From Mesorhizobium koreense (GTDB lineage Bacteria; Pseudomonadota; Alphaproteobacteria; Rhizobiales; Rhizobiaceae): 64,000 bases of DNA. Below the pieces are notes generated by a model, which was not told where the DNA came from, did not search any database, and saw only the letters and a program-made list of their open reading frames with translations. Position 1 is the stretch's first letter, and each line of letters starts with the position of its first letter. The stretch is from assembly GCF_031656215.1 (NCBI RefSeq), contig NZ_CP134228.1:2933001-2997000 (forward strand). Reading direction: 5' to 3'. Made by a program: the position numbers and the translations under genes. Positions 10,394 through 17,588 of this stretch are shown piece by piece.

Positions 10394-11619
10394 AGTATAC
10401 CAATCCCGCGAATCTCGCGGGAGTTCTTGAGGTGAAGGGCGGGAATAGCGCCCCTGACCTGAAGAACTCCCCGGATGAAGCCGAGACGATCGTCACCAAG
10501 GCCCTCGCCGATTTTCAGAAGGCCGTTGACGACCGTTTGAAGGCGCTTGAAGGAAAGCAGACCGAAGGCAAGGTCGAGACCAAGCAGGCCGACGCCGACA
10601 AGATCACGGCCCGCCTTGACGCCTTCGAGGCCAAGCTTAATCGCCCGGCCGTCATCACCGGCGACAAGTCCGGCGACCTTTCCGAAGACCGCAAGGCGTT
10701 CATCGAGTTTGCCCGCAAGGGCGTCGAGCGCATGGAACAGAAGGCCGTGGCCGCGCTCACGGTCAGCACGGATTCTCAGGGCGGCTATCTCGCCCCGGAA
10801 GCCTTCGCGAACGAAATCCTCAAGAAGATCGTCGAGTTCTCGCCGATCCGCCAGTATGCGCGCGTCATGTCGATTTCCGCCCCGGAGATCAAGATTCCGC
10901 GCAAGCTGACCGGCTCGACCGCAGTATGGGTTTCCGAAACCGGCGACCGTTCGCAGTCGGATATGACCTTCGAACAGGTGACGCTTACCCCCTATGAGGC
11001 GGCCGAATACGTCGATGTTTCGCGGCAGCTTCTGGAAGACAATGCCTACAATCTGGAAGGCGAGCTTTCGGCCGATTTCGCCGAAGCGTTCGGCAAGGCC
11101 GAAGCGACCGCTTTCGTCACCGGCGACGGCACCGGAAAGCCGAATGGTCTCCTGTCGGCGACTGGCATTTCCGAGATCAAGAGCGGCAACGCTTCGACGC
11201 TCGGCAGTGATCCGGCGAGCCTGATTATCGGCATGTTCCATTCCGTTCCTTCTGTCGTCGCACAGAAGGGCGTTTGGCTGATGAACCGGAACACGCTCGG
11301 CACCCTTCGCAAGCTGAAGGATGGCGACGGCCGTTTCATCATGATCGATCCGATCACGGCCGGCGCGCCGGTCACCTTGCTCGGCAGGCCGATCGTGGAA
11401 GCGACCGACATGCCCGACGTGGCGGCGAACGCCTATCCGATCATGTTCGGCGACCTCGCCGGCTATCGGATCGTGGATCGTGTCGGCCTCACCGTCCAGC
11501 GTGACCCGTTCACGCAGATGACGAAGGGGCTTGTCCGCTTCGGCGCGTGGAAGCGCGTCGGCGGCGACGTGACCAATCCCGACCGCTTCGTGAAGCTGAA
11601 GGTCGCCACGGCAGCCTAA
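10390..11619 (+). CDS. Major capsid protein, HK97 fold with N-terminal scaffold domain
   Basis: 409 residues. Residues about 30-110 are charged and probably coiled coil (ADFQKAVDDRLKALEGKQ), acting as the removable scaffold or delta domain. The mature shell protein begins near residue 115 (TVSTDSQGGYLAPEAF) and shows the HK97 signature regions EFSPIRQYARVMS, ALTVS..GGYL and FGDLAGYRIVDRVGL. Cleavage should occur between the two parts by the adjacent protease. Presence of capsid, portal and protease means the element can in principle build its own head. Confidence 0.95.
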   Translation: MKYTNPANLAGVLEVKGGNSAPDLKNSPDEAETIVTKALADFQKAVDDRLKALEGKQTEGKVETKQADADKITARLDAFEAKLNRPAVITGDKSGDLSEDRKAFIEFARKGVERMEQKAVAALTVSTDSQGGYLAPEAFANEILKKIVEFSPIRQYARVMSISAPEIKIPRKLTGSTAVWVSETGDRSQSDMTFEQVTLTPYEAAEYVDVSRQLLEDNAYNLEGELSADFAEAFGKAEATAFVTGDGTGKPNGLLSATGISEIKSGNASTLGSDPASLIIGMFHSVPSVVAQKGVWLMNRNTLGTLRKLKDGDGRFIMIDPITAGAPVTLLGRPIVEATDMPDVAANAYPIMFGDLAGYRIVDRVGLTVQRDPFTQMTKGLVRFGAWKRVGGDVTNPDRFVKLKVATAA

Positions 11620-11681
11620 CGGCAACGGGCGGCGTCATGCGCCGCCCTTCCTCTTTCCCCATTCCATAAGGATTTTCGAAT

Positions 11682-12164
11682 ATGGCTGAGGCCGATCTTT
11701 CCCTTGTCGCCGACTCCGTTGTGAGTATCGGCGGCGTTTTCACCGGCGATCCGACGAGTTCGGCCGCCTTCACCGCCCTGACCTTCGTTCCGGTCGCTGG
11801 GCTTACCGATATCGGCGAGTTCGGTGACGAAGCCGAGATCGCCACCTTGAAGACGATCGACGGCGCGCGCGTGCGCAAGAAGGTCGGCAGCAAGGACGCC
11901 GGCACGCTGGAAATCACGGTCGGCCGTGACCCTGCCGATCCCGGTCAGGTGGCGCTTCGCGCGGCTATCGGCTCGAAGGACGCATATGCGTTGAAGATCG
12001 AGCAGAACGACGCCCCGGCCGGCGGCACGAACACGATCCACTATCTGAAGGTCTATGTCGCCAGCGCCAAGAACAAGCTCGGCGGACCCGACGATTTCGT
12101 GACGACCGTCTTCACGCTCGCCGTGGATGCCGCGCCGCTCACGATCGAGGCGGCGGAAGCCTAA
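11682..12164 (+). CDS. Putative major tail tube protein
   Basis: 160 residues. The sequence is rich in small residues and beta-forming stretches (GTLEITVGRDPADPGQ, NTIHYLKVYVASAKNK), as in tail tube proteins of siphophages. It sits directly before a tail assembly chaperone-like gene, which is the canonical tail tube position. It should stack as hexamers around the tape measure protein. A GGAT/AAGGAT ribosome site precedes the ATG. No single catalytic motif exists for this family, so the call rests on size, composition and context. Confidence 0.8.
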   Translation: MAEADLSLVADSVVSIGGVFTGDPTSSAAFTALTFVPVAGLTDIGEFGDEAEIATLKTIDGARVRKKVGSKDAGTLEITVGRDPADPGQVALRAAIGSKDAYALKIEQNDAPAGGTNTIHYLKVYVASAKNKLGGPDDFVTTVFTLAVDAAPLTIEAAEA

Positions 12165-12169
12165 GCGCC

Positions 12170-12763
12170 ATGCGCCTCGCGAACGAAATCACGATCACGG
12201 TTGACGGCGTAGCGGTCACGCTACGCCCGACCCTTCGCGCCGCCTATCGCCTTGAAGAGACCTATGGCTTCAAGGCGATCCTCACCGGCATCACCGAAGG
12301 CCAGATCGTGACCATGGCGGCAGTCATTCGCGAGGCCGGCGACTATCCCGCCGCCATGCTCAATCTTCTCACCATGATCGAGCGCGACGGCTCGGAAGCC
12401 CTCGATATCTTCAAGCTGCCGCTTCTGAATCTTGTCGGCGAAATGATCGGCGTCGGCGACGAAGAGGAAAAGCTGACCGGCAAATCCGCAACCGTTGCGG
12501 ATTCCAGCACCGAATCCTTCGGCACCTATTTCGAGCGCCTGTTTTCGATCGGCACCGGCTGGTTAGGCTGGACGCCGGCCGATACGTGGCGCGCTACGCC
12601 TGCCGAGATCGTCGCAGCCCAAAAGGGCCGCGTGGACATGCTTCGCGCGATCTTCGGCGGTAAGGACGGCGAAGAGGAAGCCCGGAAGAAGATTCCGCTT
12701 TCCACCAAGGTTTCCGTCGCCATGGAAAGCCTTCGCGCGCGCTTCAAGGCGAAGGAGGCATAA
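12170..12763 (+). CDS. Putative tail assembly chaperone (lambda gpG/GTA TAC-like)
   Basis: 197 residues. The N-terminal part (ITVDGVAVTLRPTLRAAYRLEE) matches the start of gene transfer agent-type tail chaperones. The later LGWTPADTWRATPAEI resembles the second chaperone domain that in many phages is reached only by ribosomal frameshift. Here both parts appear in one continuous frame. It should hold the tape measure protein in a soluble form before tube polymerisation. In most phages the tape measure gene follows directly. Here it is 4.8 kb away, behind head genes. Confidence 0.75.
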   Translation: MRLANEITITVDGVAVTLRPTLRAAYRLEETYGFKAILTGITEGQIVTMAAVIREAGDYPAAMLNLLTMIERDGSEALDIFKLPLLNLVGEMIGVGDEEEKLTGKSATVADSSTESFGTYFERLFSIGTGWLGWTPADTWRATPAEIVAAQKGRVDMLRAIFGGKDGEEEARKKIPLSTKVSVAMESLRARFKAKEA

Positions 12764-12765
12764 CC

Positions 12766-13107
12766 ATGCCTTTCAAGCCGCCCTCTCTTCGTGCTTGCGG
12801 TTGCGTTGTCGCACTCGGTCAGCGTTGCCAGCACATGCTTGCCGCCGACCGTGCGCGGAAGGCCAGGCACGATCAAAACCGTCCTTCGGCCCGCCAGCGC
12901 GGCTATACCGGCCAATGGGAACAAGCCCGGATCGAGTTCCTTCGCGCTGCCCCGTTCTGCCGGTTCTGCGGAAATCCCGCGACCGTTGTCGATCATATCA
13001 AGCCTCACCGGGGCGACATGCGCCTTTTCTGGTCTCGCCAGAACTGGCAGCCGCTTTGTGTTCCCTGCCATTCCTCGATCAAGCAGGCACGGGAGCGCCG
13101 GCAATGA
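12766..13107 (+). CDS. HNH endonuclease
   Basis: 113 residues. The HNH/zinc core is clear: CRFCGNPATVVDHIKPHRGD, then NWQPLCVPCHSSIKQ, giving two CxxC pairs and the His residues. A cysteine-rich N-terminus (RACGCVV) is unusual and may be upstream leader if translation starts later. In cos-type HK97 phages an HNH enzyme works with the large terminase in cutting the packaging site and usually lies beside the terminase genes. Here it is in the tail gene segment, overlapping the next gene by 4 bp. Confidence 0.9.
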   Translation: MPFKPPSLRACGCVVALGQRCQHMLAADRARKARHDQNRPSARQRGYTGQWEQARIEFLRAAPFCRFCGNPATVVDHIKPHRGDMRLFWSRQNWQPLCVPCHSSIKQARERRQ

Positions 13108-13463
13108 CGATCGCGATCCCGACCTTCGATCCGCCCTTTGCACCTTCGCCCGGCGCACAGAACAAGCCGGAGATCAAGATTCTACAGGCTGAGTTCGGCG
13201 ACGGCTATTCGCAGCCGACGCCGGCCGGTCTCAATCACATTCGCCGCGTGCTTACCTTGCAATGGGAAATGCTGGAACGTTGCGAACGTGACGCCATGCT
13301 TTCCTTCTTCGAACGCCGTGGCGGCACGCTGCCCTTCTTCTTCGCTATGCCCGGCGAGGCGCATATCGCATATACGTGCGCCGATTGGAGCGACACGGCC
13401 CTTGAAGCCGAGCTCTACGCCGTCAACGCGACGTTCAAGCGGTATTTCGGGGCGCTCGCATGA
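13104..13463 (+). CDS. Minor tail protein, lambda gpM-like
   Basis: 119 residues. Family hallmarks are PEIKILQAEFGDGYSQPTP near residue 20, then the strand-rich LTLQWEMLERCERDAML and a C-terminal FKRYFGALA-type ending. In lambda, gpM is added after gpH to complete the tail tip, followed by gpL, gpK, gpI and gpJ. None of those partners is encoded here. The start ATG overlaps the HNH stop (ATGA). Confidence 0.85.
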   Translation: MTIAIPTFDPPFAPSPGAQNKPEIKILQAEFGDGYSQPTPAGLNHIRRVLTLQWEMLERCERDAMLSFFERRGGTLPFFFAMPGEAHIAYTCADWSDTALEAELYAVNATFKRYFGALA

Positions 13464-14185
13464 CCCCGGCAACCATGATCGCCTTCGACGGTATAGAACA
13501 ACCTGTCACCGAATGGGCGCTTGATTACGGCATTGCACCCGCCGTCATCATCGCGCGCCTTGAACGTGGCATGCCCGTTGCAGAAGCCATCACCAAGCCC
13601 ATGGTCGCGGCACGCGGTCAGAAGCTCTCCGGCGAGCACATTGATAGCTACGTCGCCAGTCAGCGCCGCGTGTGGTGGCGTGACAGGCGCAAGGTGCGAC
13701 AAGCAGTGGGAAAGGCCCGTCGTGATTCAGCGCGTGCGGCAGAGAGGAGGGTATCGCGGCCGAAGAAGCCTTACCGTCCGCCCACCAAGGTTCGCCTCTA
13801 CGCCTTCAATGGCAAGACCATGACCATCGGCCAATGGGCGGATGAGATGGATATCAGCATTTCGACTTTGACGAAGCGTTTCGCCAATGGCTGGCCGGTC
13901 GAGCGCGCCTTGACCGAAGAGACCACGGCAGATGCCAAGGCTAAGCGGCACACCTTCAACGGTGAAACGCTGACTTTGCGGCAATGGTCCGAACGCACCG
14001 GCTTGGCAAGCAGCGTCATCGATACCCGGCTTCGCAAGGGCTGGCCGATGGAGCGCGCGCTGACCGCTCCGGTCGATGAACGCATGAGGCGCAGGCGGGG
14101 GGTAGGTCGAAACTTGGCCGAAAGCCAAGGGACCGGCGGACATCCCTTCGCGCAAGAGTCGGCCAAATTGGAGATTTCAGAATGA
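13460..14185 (+). CDS. Protein with three helix-turn-helix-like repeats, unknown role
   Basis: 241 residues. Three homologous units of about 38 residues are visible at roughly 8-46, 113-152 and 160-199. Each starts with a F-N/D-G turn, then W, an I/L-rich helix, and ends in GWPVERALT or GMPVAEAIT. These look like small HTH modules often found in phage DNA-binding or endonuclease-associated proteins. A very basic linker (residues about 70-110) separates the first unit from the other two. The gene overlaps both neighbours by 4 bp, so it is part of the structural operon. The role is unknown. Confidence 0.75.
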   Translation: MTPATMIAFDGIEQPVTEWALDYGIAPAVIIARLERGMPVAEAITKPMVAARGQKLSGEHIDSYVASQRRVWWRDRRKVRQAVGKARRDSARAAERRVSRPKKPYRPPTKVRLYAFNGKTMTIGQWADEMDISISTLTKRFANGWPVERALTEETTADAKAKRHTFNGETLTLRQWSERTGLASSVIDTRLRKGWPMERALTAPVDERMRRRRGVGRNLAESQGTGGHPFAQESAKLEISE

Positions 14186-14472
14186 CGATCGTGACGCCGG
14201 CCGAACTTCGCGCCCATAGCAACCTGCCGGAAGAGGATTCCGACGACTTCCTGATCGGCAAGATCGCTGCCGCCGAAGATTGGTGCGCCTCTTACATCGG
14301 TCAGGCCCTCGCCGACCTCGATCCGCTGCCGGGAGCCGTGAAGGAAGCCATCCTTAAGCTTGCCGCCGATCTTTATGAGCTTCGCGAGGCTTCCCTTGTC
14401 GGCACCGCCGCCGAGATCCTGCCGCTCGGCGTAACGGATCTTCTCGCACCGCACCGGATTTGGAATTTCTGA
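14182..14472 (+). CDS. Head-tail connector protein, gp6-like
   Basis: 96 residues. TPAELRAHSNLPEEDSDDFL and AAEDWCASYIGQAL are characteristic of the small helical adaptor that docks on the portal. AVKEAILKLAADLYELRE forms the expected central helix. It should make the first ring below the portal. It is normally next to the capsid gene. Here four genes with tail-side roles and an HNH enzyme lie in between. Confidence 0.88.
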   Translation: MTIVTPAELRAHSNLPEEDSDDFLIGKIAAAEDWCASYIGQALADLDPLPGAVKEAILKLAADLYELREASLVGTAAEILPLGVTDLLAPHRIWNF

Positions 14473-14473
14473 T

Positions 14474-14887
14474 ATGGCGCGGTCGAAACAGTTTGCCCGG
14501 ATCGAACAGCGCTTGAAGGCTATCCCGGTCGCCGTGCGCGCTGCCGTCATGCCGGCCATGGAAAAGTCCGCCGAAGAGATCGTGGCGGCGGCGAAGACGC
14601 TTTGCCCGGTCGGCAGCGGCACCCTTCGCGACTCGATCGGCTGGACGTGGGGCGATGCGCCCGAAGGCTCGATCGTGCTTGCTTCGTCGCAGGGCGGCGC
14701 GCTGCGGATCACGATCTATGCCGGCGATGACGAAGCCTTCTATGCCCGTTGGGTCGAGTTCGGCACGTCGCATTCGCTGCCGGAACCGTTCTTCCTGCCC
14801 TCTTACCGGCTTTTCAAGAAGCGCGCGGCGCGGCGGATCAAGCGCGCGATCGGCAAGGCCGTGCGCGAGAATTGGGGAAGCGCGTGA
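14474..14887 (+). CDS. HK97 gp10-like head-tail connection protein
   Basis: 137 residues. It has the family pattern FARIEQRLKAIPVAVRAAVMPAMEKSAEE-type amphipathic start, then CPVGSGTLRDSIGW and YARWVEFGTS. Members form part of the neck or tail terminator region in siphophages. The gene starts 1 bp after the gp6-like gene and overlaps the next start by 4 bp. Confidence 0.88.
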   Translation: MARSKQFARIEQRLKAIPVAVRAAVMPAMEKSAEEIVAAAKTLCPVGSGTLRDSIGWTWGDAPEGSIVLASSQGGALRITIYAGDDEAFYARWVEFGTSHSLPEPFFLPSYRLFKKRAARRIKRAIGKAVRENWGSA

Positions 14888-15297
14888 CCGAGCCTTCCCT
14901 TGCCGTTCAAATCGCGATCCGTTCGGCGCTCATTGCCTCGCCGGCCGTGACCGGCATCGTGCCGTCCGCCCATATCTTCGATCGGCGCACCCGGCCGGAA
15001 CTCTTCCCCTGCATCATCATCGGCGATGCGAACACCGCCCTTGAACCGATCACGCTCACCCGGTCGCACGTCCGCCTCTTCGCCGACCTGCATATCTGGA
15101 CCGAAGAAAGCGGTCTCGAAACGGTCAAGACGGTCGCCGGCAATGTCGGCGCTGCCCTTCGTAGCAAGCCGTCGATCGACGGCTTCCATGTTGTCGATTG
15201 GAAGATGACGGGCACCCGTTTCCTTCGCGATCCCGGCGGCGAATACGGCCACGCAATCACGTCGATCGAGGTTTTGTTGAATGAGGCACCGCAATGA
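14884..15297 (+). CDS. DUF3168 tail completion/terminator protein
   Basis: 137 residues starting with GTG at 14884, which overlaps the preceding stop. EPSLAVQIAIRSALIA, then RPELFPCIIIGDA and HIWTEESGLETVK, are typical of DUF3168 (HK97 gp10/lambda gpU-like tail terminator). It should cap the tail tube and join it to the head. Its stop overlaps the next start (ATGA). Confidence 0.87.
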   Translation: MTEPSLAVQIAIRSALIASPAVTGIVPSAHIFDRRTRPELFPCIIIGDANTALEPITLTRSHVRLFADLHIWTEESGLETVKTVAGNVGAALRSKPSIDGFHVVDWKMTGTRFLRDPGGEYGHAITSIEVLLNEAPQ

Positions 15298-15611
15298 AGG
15301 CCGGCCGTATGACCGAAACCGTGACGATCGAGCGCGAGACGGAAACCGTCTCGCCGGCCGGCACCGTGACGTTGACGTGGGCGACGATCGCCACGCGCAA
15401 GGCCGAACTTATTCAGGCCGGCACGACCGAACTGTTGAAGCCGTTCGGCGAGGAAGAACAATCGGCCATCGTGTTTCGCGTCCGGTATGTCGCGGACGTG
15501 ACGACGAAAGATCGGCTGGTTTACGGCACCCAGGCATTCAACATCCGCGACATTAAGGAGATCGGCCGGCGGCGTGGTCTCGATCTTCGTTGCGAGAAGG
15601 TGACGCAATGA
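15294..15611 (+). CDS. Phage head closure/head-tail adaptor protein
   Basis: 105 residues. GRMTETVTIERETE followed by WATIATRKAELIQ and YGTQAFNIRDIKEIG fits the SPP1 gp16/HK97 head-tail adaptor family, a small beta-barrel stopper ring. It overlaps both neighbours by 4 bp. Order within this connector group differs from HK97, where the adaptor normally precedes gp10. Confidence 0.85.
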   Translation: MKAGRMTETVTIERETETVSPAGTVTLTWATIATRKAELIQAGTTELLKPFGEEEQSAIVFRVRYVADVTTKDRLVYGTQAFNIRDIKEIGRRRGLDLRCEKVTQ

Positions 15612-15988
15612 AGGGCAGGAAGCCTAGTGTGATCCTCGCCGGTTCCTCGCCGGTCGATCGCGTTCCTTCGGCCCCGGCATGGCTGTCGGCGGACGCGAAG
15701 AAGGAATGGAAGCGGATCATGCCCTTGCTTGTCGAGCGTCGGATTCTGACCGATGCCGACATGGGCGGCGTCGAAAATTATTGCGTGGCGTGCGGCCGTG
15801 TTCGCGAGATCGAGCGCCTTTTCAAAAAGGCCGGCGGCGATATCGATCCGGTTCTTTTCCGTATGCAGGACAAGGCAATCCAGACCGCCCGCCAGCTTGC
15901 CGCCGAACTCGGCTTGACGCCGGTTTCGCGGTCGCGTCCCTCGATCCGTGAAGATGCCGATGACGAAGCCTCGCCGCTCGATATCTGA
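15608..15988 (+). CDS. Terminase small subunit, P27 family
   Basis: 126 residues from the ATG at 15608. MKGRKP at the start, then APAWLSADAKKEWKRI and DPVLFRMQDKAIQTARQLAAELGLTP match P27-type small terminases, which recognise the packaging site. The C-terminal PSIREDADDEASPLDI overlaps the start of the large subunit gene. Position near the end of the structural operon, not its start, is unusual. Confidence 0.9.
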   Translation: MKGRKPSVILAGSSPVDRVPSAPAWLSADAKKEWKRIMPLLVERRILTDADMGGVENYCVACGRVREIERLFKKAGGDIDPVLFRMQDKAIQTARQLAAELGLTPVSRSRPSIREDADDEASPLDI

Positions 15989-17579
15989 CCCGTTCCCGGC
16001 ATGGCTCTATGATGGCTCGCCGATTGACGATCCGCTTGGCTACGGCGAACGGGCGGTGCGCTTCCTTCGTGCCTTGAAGCATCCGAAGAGCACGGCACCC
16101 GGTCACGCTTTCCAGCTTGACCCTTGGCAGGAACGGATTGTGCGCCAGATTTACGGTCCCCGGCATTCGGATGGAAGCCGGATCGTGAAGACCGTATTTC
16201 TGCTTTTGCCGCGGGGAAACCGCAAAACGTCGCTCGCCGCGGCACTGGCGCTGTTGCACACGATCGGCCCGGAGAAGGTTCCGGGCGGCGAGGTTATCAG
16301 TGCCGCCAGTGACCAAAAACAGGCCCGTATCGGATTCGATGAGGCGGCGAACATCATCCGCGCAGACAAGCGCGTGGCGAAGGCCGTCCGTATTGTCGAT
16401 CACCGCAACCGGATCACCTATCCGGCGCACGGAACCTTCTACGAGGCGATTTCCAGCGATGCCGGCACGCAACACGGCCGATCGCCTGCCTTCGTGCTGG
16501 CGGACGAATTGCACGCTTGGAAGAAGCGCGACCTTTGGGATGTTCTCGAATCCGGCTTGCCGAAGGTGAAGGGTTCGCTTGTCGTGATCGCCACGACTGC
16601 CGGCCGTGGTCAGGACAACATTGCTTTCGAGAAATACAGCCGCGCCCTCAAAATCGCGTCCGGCAAAATCGAAGACCCGACCTTTCTGCCGATCCTGTTT
16701 GAAGCGCCTCGCGATTGCGATTGGCGTGACGAAGATATCTGGCGGCGCGTCAATCCCGGTCTCGATCTTGGATATCTGGACCTAGAGTCGCTTCGGCAGC
16801 GTGCCCGTGAAGCCGAAACGAGTCCGGGCACCCGCGAAGCCTTCCGGCAATTGCATCTGAATATCTGGCTCGATCACTCGACCGACCCTTTCGTTGACAT
16901 GGTGGTTTATGATCGCGGATCGACGGCGATCGATATGAAGAAGCTCGCCGGCCGGCCGTGCTGGCTCGCCGTCGATATGTCCGCCACGACCGATCTGACC
17001 GCCGTGCTGGCGGCGTTCCATGATGATGATGACGGCTATATCGTCCTGCCTCAATTCTTCTGCCCCAAGGATAATTTGCGGGGGAAGGCGGACAAGGACG
17101 GCGTGCCTTATCCGCTATGGGCGGACGAAGGTTTCATCTGCCCGACGCCCGGCAACGTGATCGATTATCGGGCGGTCGAGGCACATATCCGCGACCTTTG
17201 TGACCGTTTCGACGTGCGCGAGATCGCTTTTGATCCGGCCTACGCCTCGCCGGTCATGTCGCCGCTTGGCGATGACGGCTTCCCCGTCATGACCATGCGG
17301 CAGGGCTGGATTACGCAAGCCCCGGCCTTGAATGAACTGGAACGGGCAATCGTCGCCGGTAAGTTCCAGCACGGCGGGCACCCGGTTCTTCGCTGGAACT
17401 TCGCAAACGTCGCCATTCACACGGATTCGGCCGGCAACCGCACCATGCACAAGGGTAAATCGACCGGCCGGATCGATGGCGCTGTTGCGTCATGGATGGC
17501 GGTCGCGCGCGCCGCTGCCGGCGAAAGCAACGTCTCTTCCTACAATGATCCGGCTTCGACCGGCCTTTTCATCTTCTAA
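15948..17579 (+). CDS. Terminase large subunit
   Basis: 543 residues from the first possible start. Two nearby later ATGs (15954, 15960) are equally plausible. The ATPase domain has the deviant Walker A LLLPRGNRKTSLAA near residue 90 and Walker B FVLADELHAW near 185. The nuclease domain shows LAVDMSATTDLTAV near 345 and the Asp-containing FDPAYASPV near 430. It drives DNA into the head and cuts it. It overlaps the small-subunit gene by about 40 bp. A complete, undamaged motor protein argues against simple decay of the element. Confidence 0.95.
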   Translation: MKMPMTKPRRSISDPFPAWLYDGSPIDDPLGYGERAVRFLRALKHPKSTAPGHAFQLDPWQERIVRQIYGPRHSDGSRIVKTVFLLLPRGNRKTSLAAALALLHTIGPEKVPGGEVISAASDQKQARIGFDEAANIIRADKRVAKAVRIVDHRNRITYPAHGTFYEAISSDAGTQHGRSPAFVLADELHAWKKRDLWDVLESGLPKVKGSLVVIATTAGRGQDNIAFEKYSRALKIASGKIEDPTFLPILFEAPRDCDWRDEDIWRRVNPGLDLGYLDLESLRQRAREAETSPGTREAFRQLHLNIWLDHSTDPFVDMVVYDRGSTAIDMKKLAGRPCWLAVDMSATTDLTAVLAAFHDDDDGYIVLPQFFCPKDNLRGKADKDGVPYPLWADEGFICPTPGNVIDYRAVEAHIRDLCDRFDVREIAFDPAYASPVMSPLGDDGFPVMTMRQGWITQAPALNELERAIVAGKFQHGGHPVLRWNFANVAIHTDSAGNRTMHKGKSTGRIDGAVASWMAVARAAAGESNVSSYNDPASTGLFIF

Positions 17580-17588
17580 GGATTCTTC

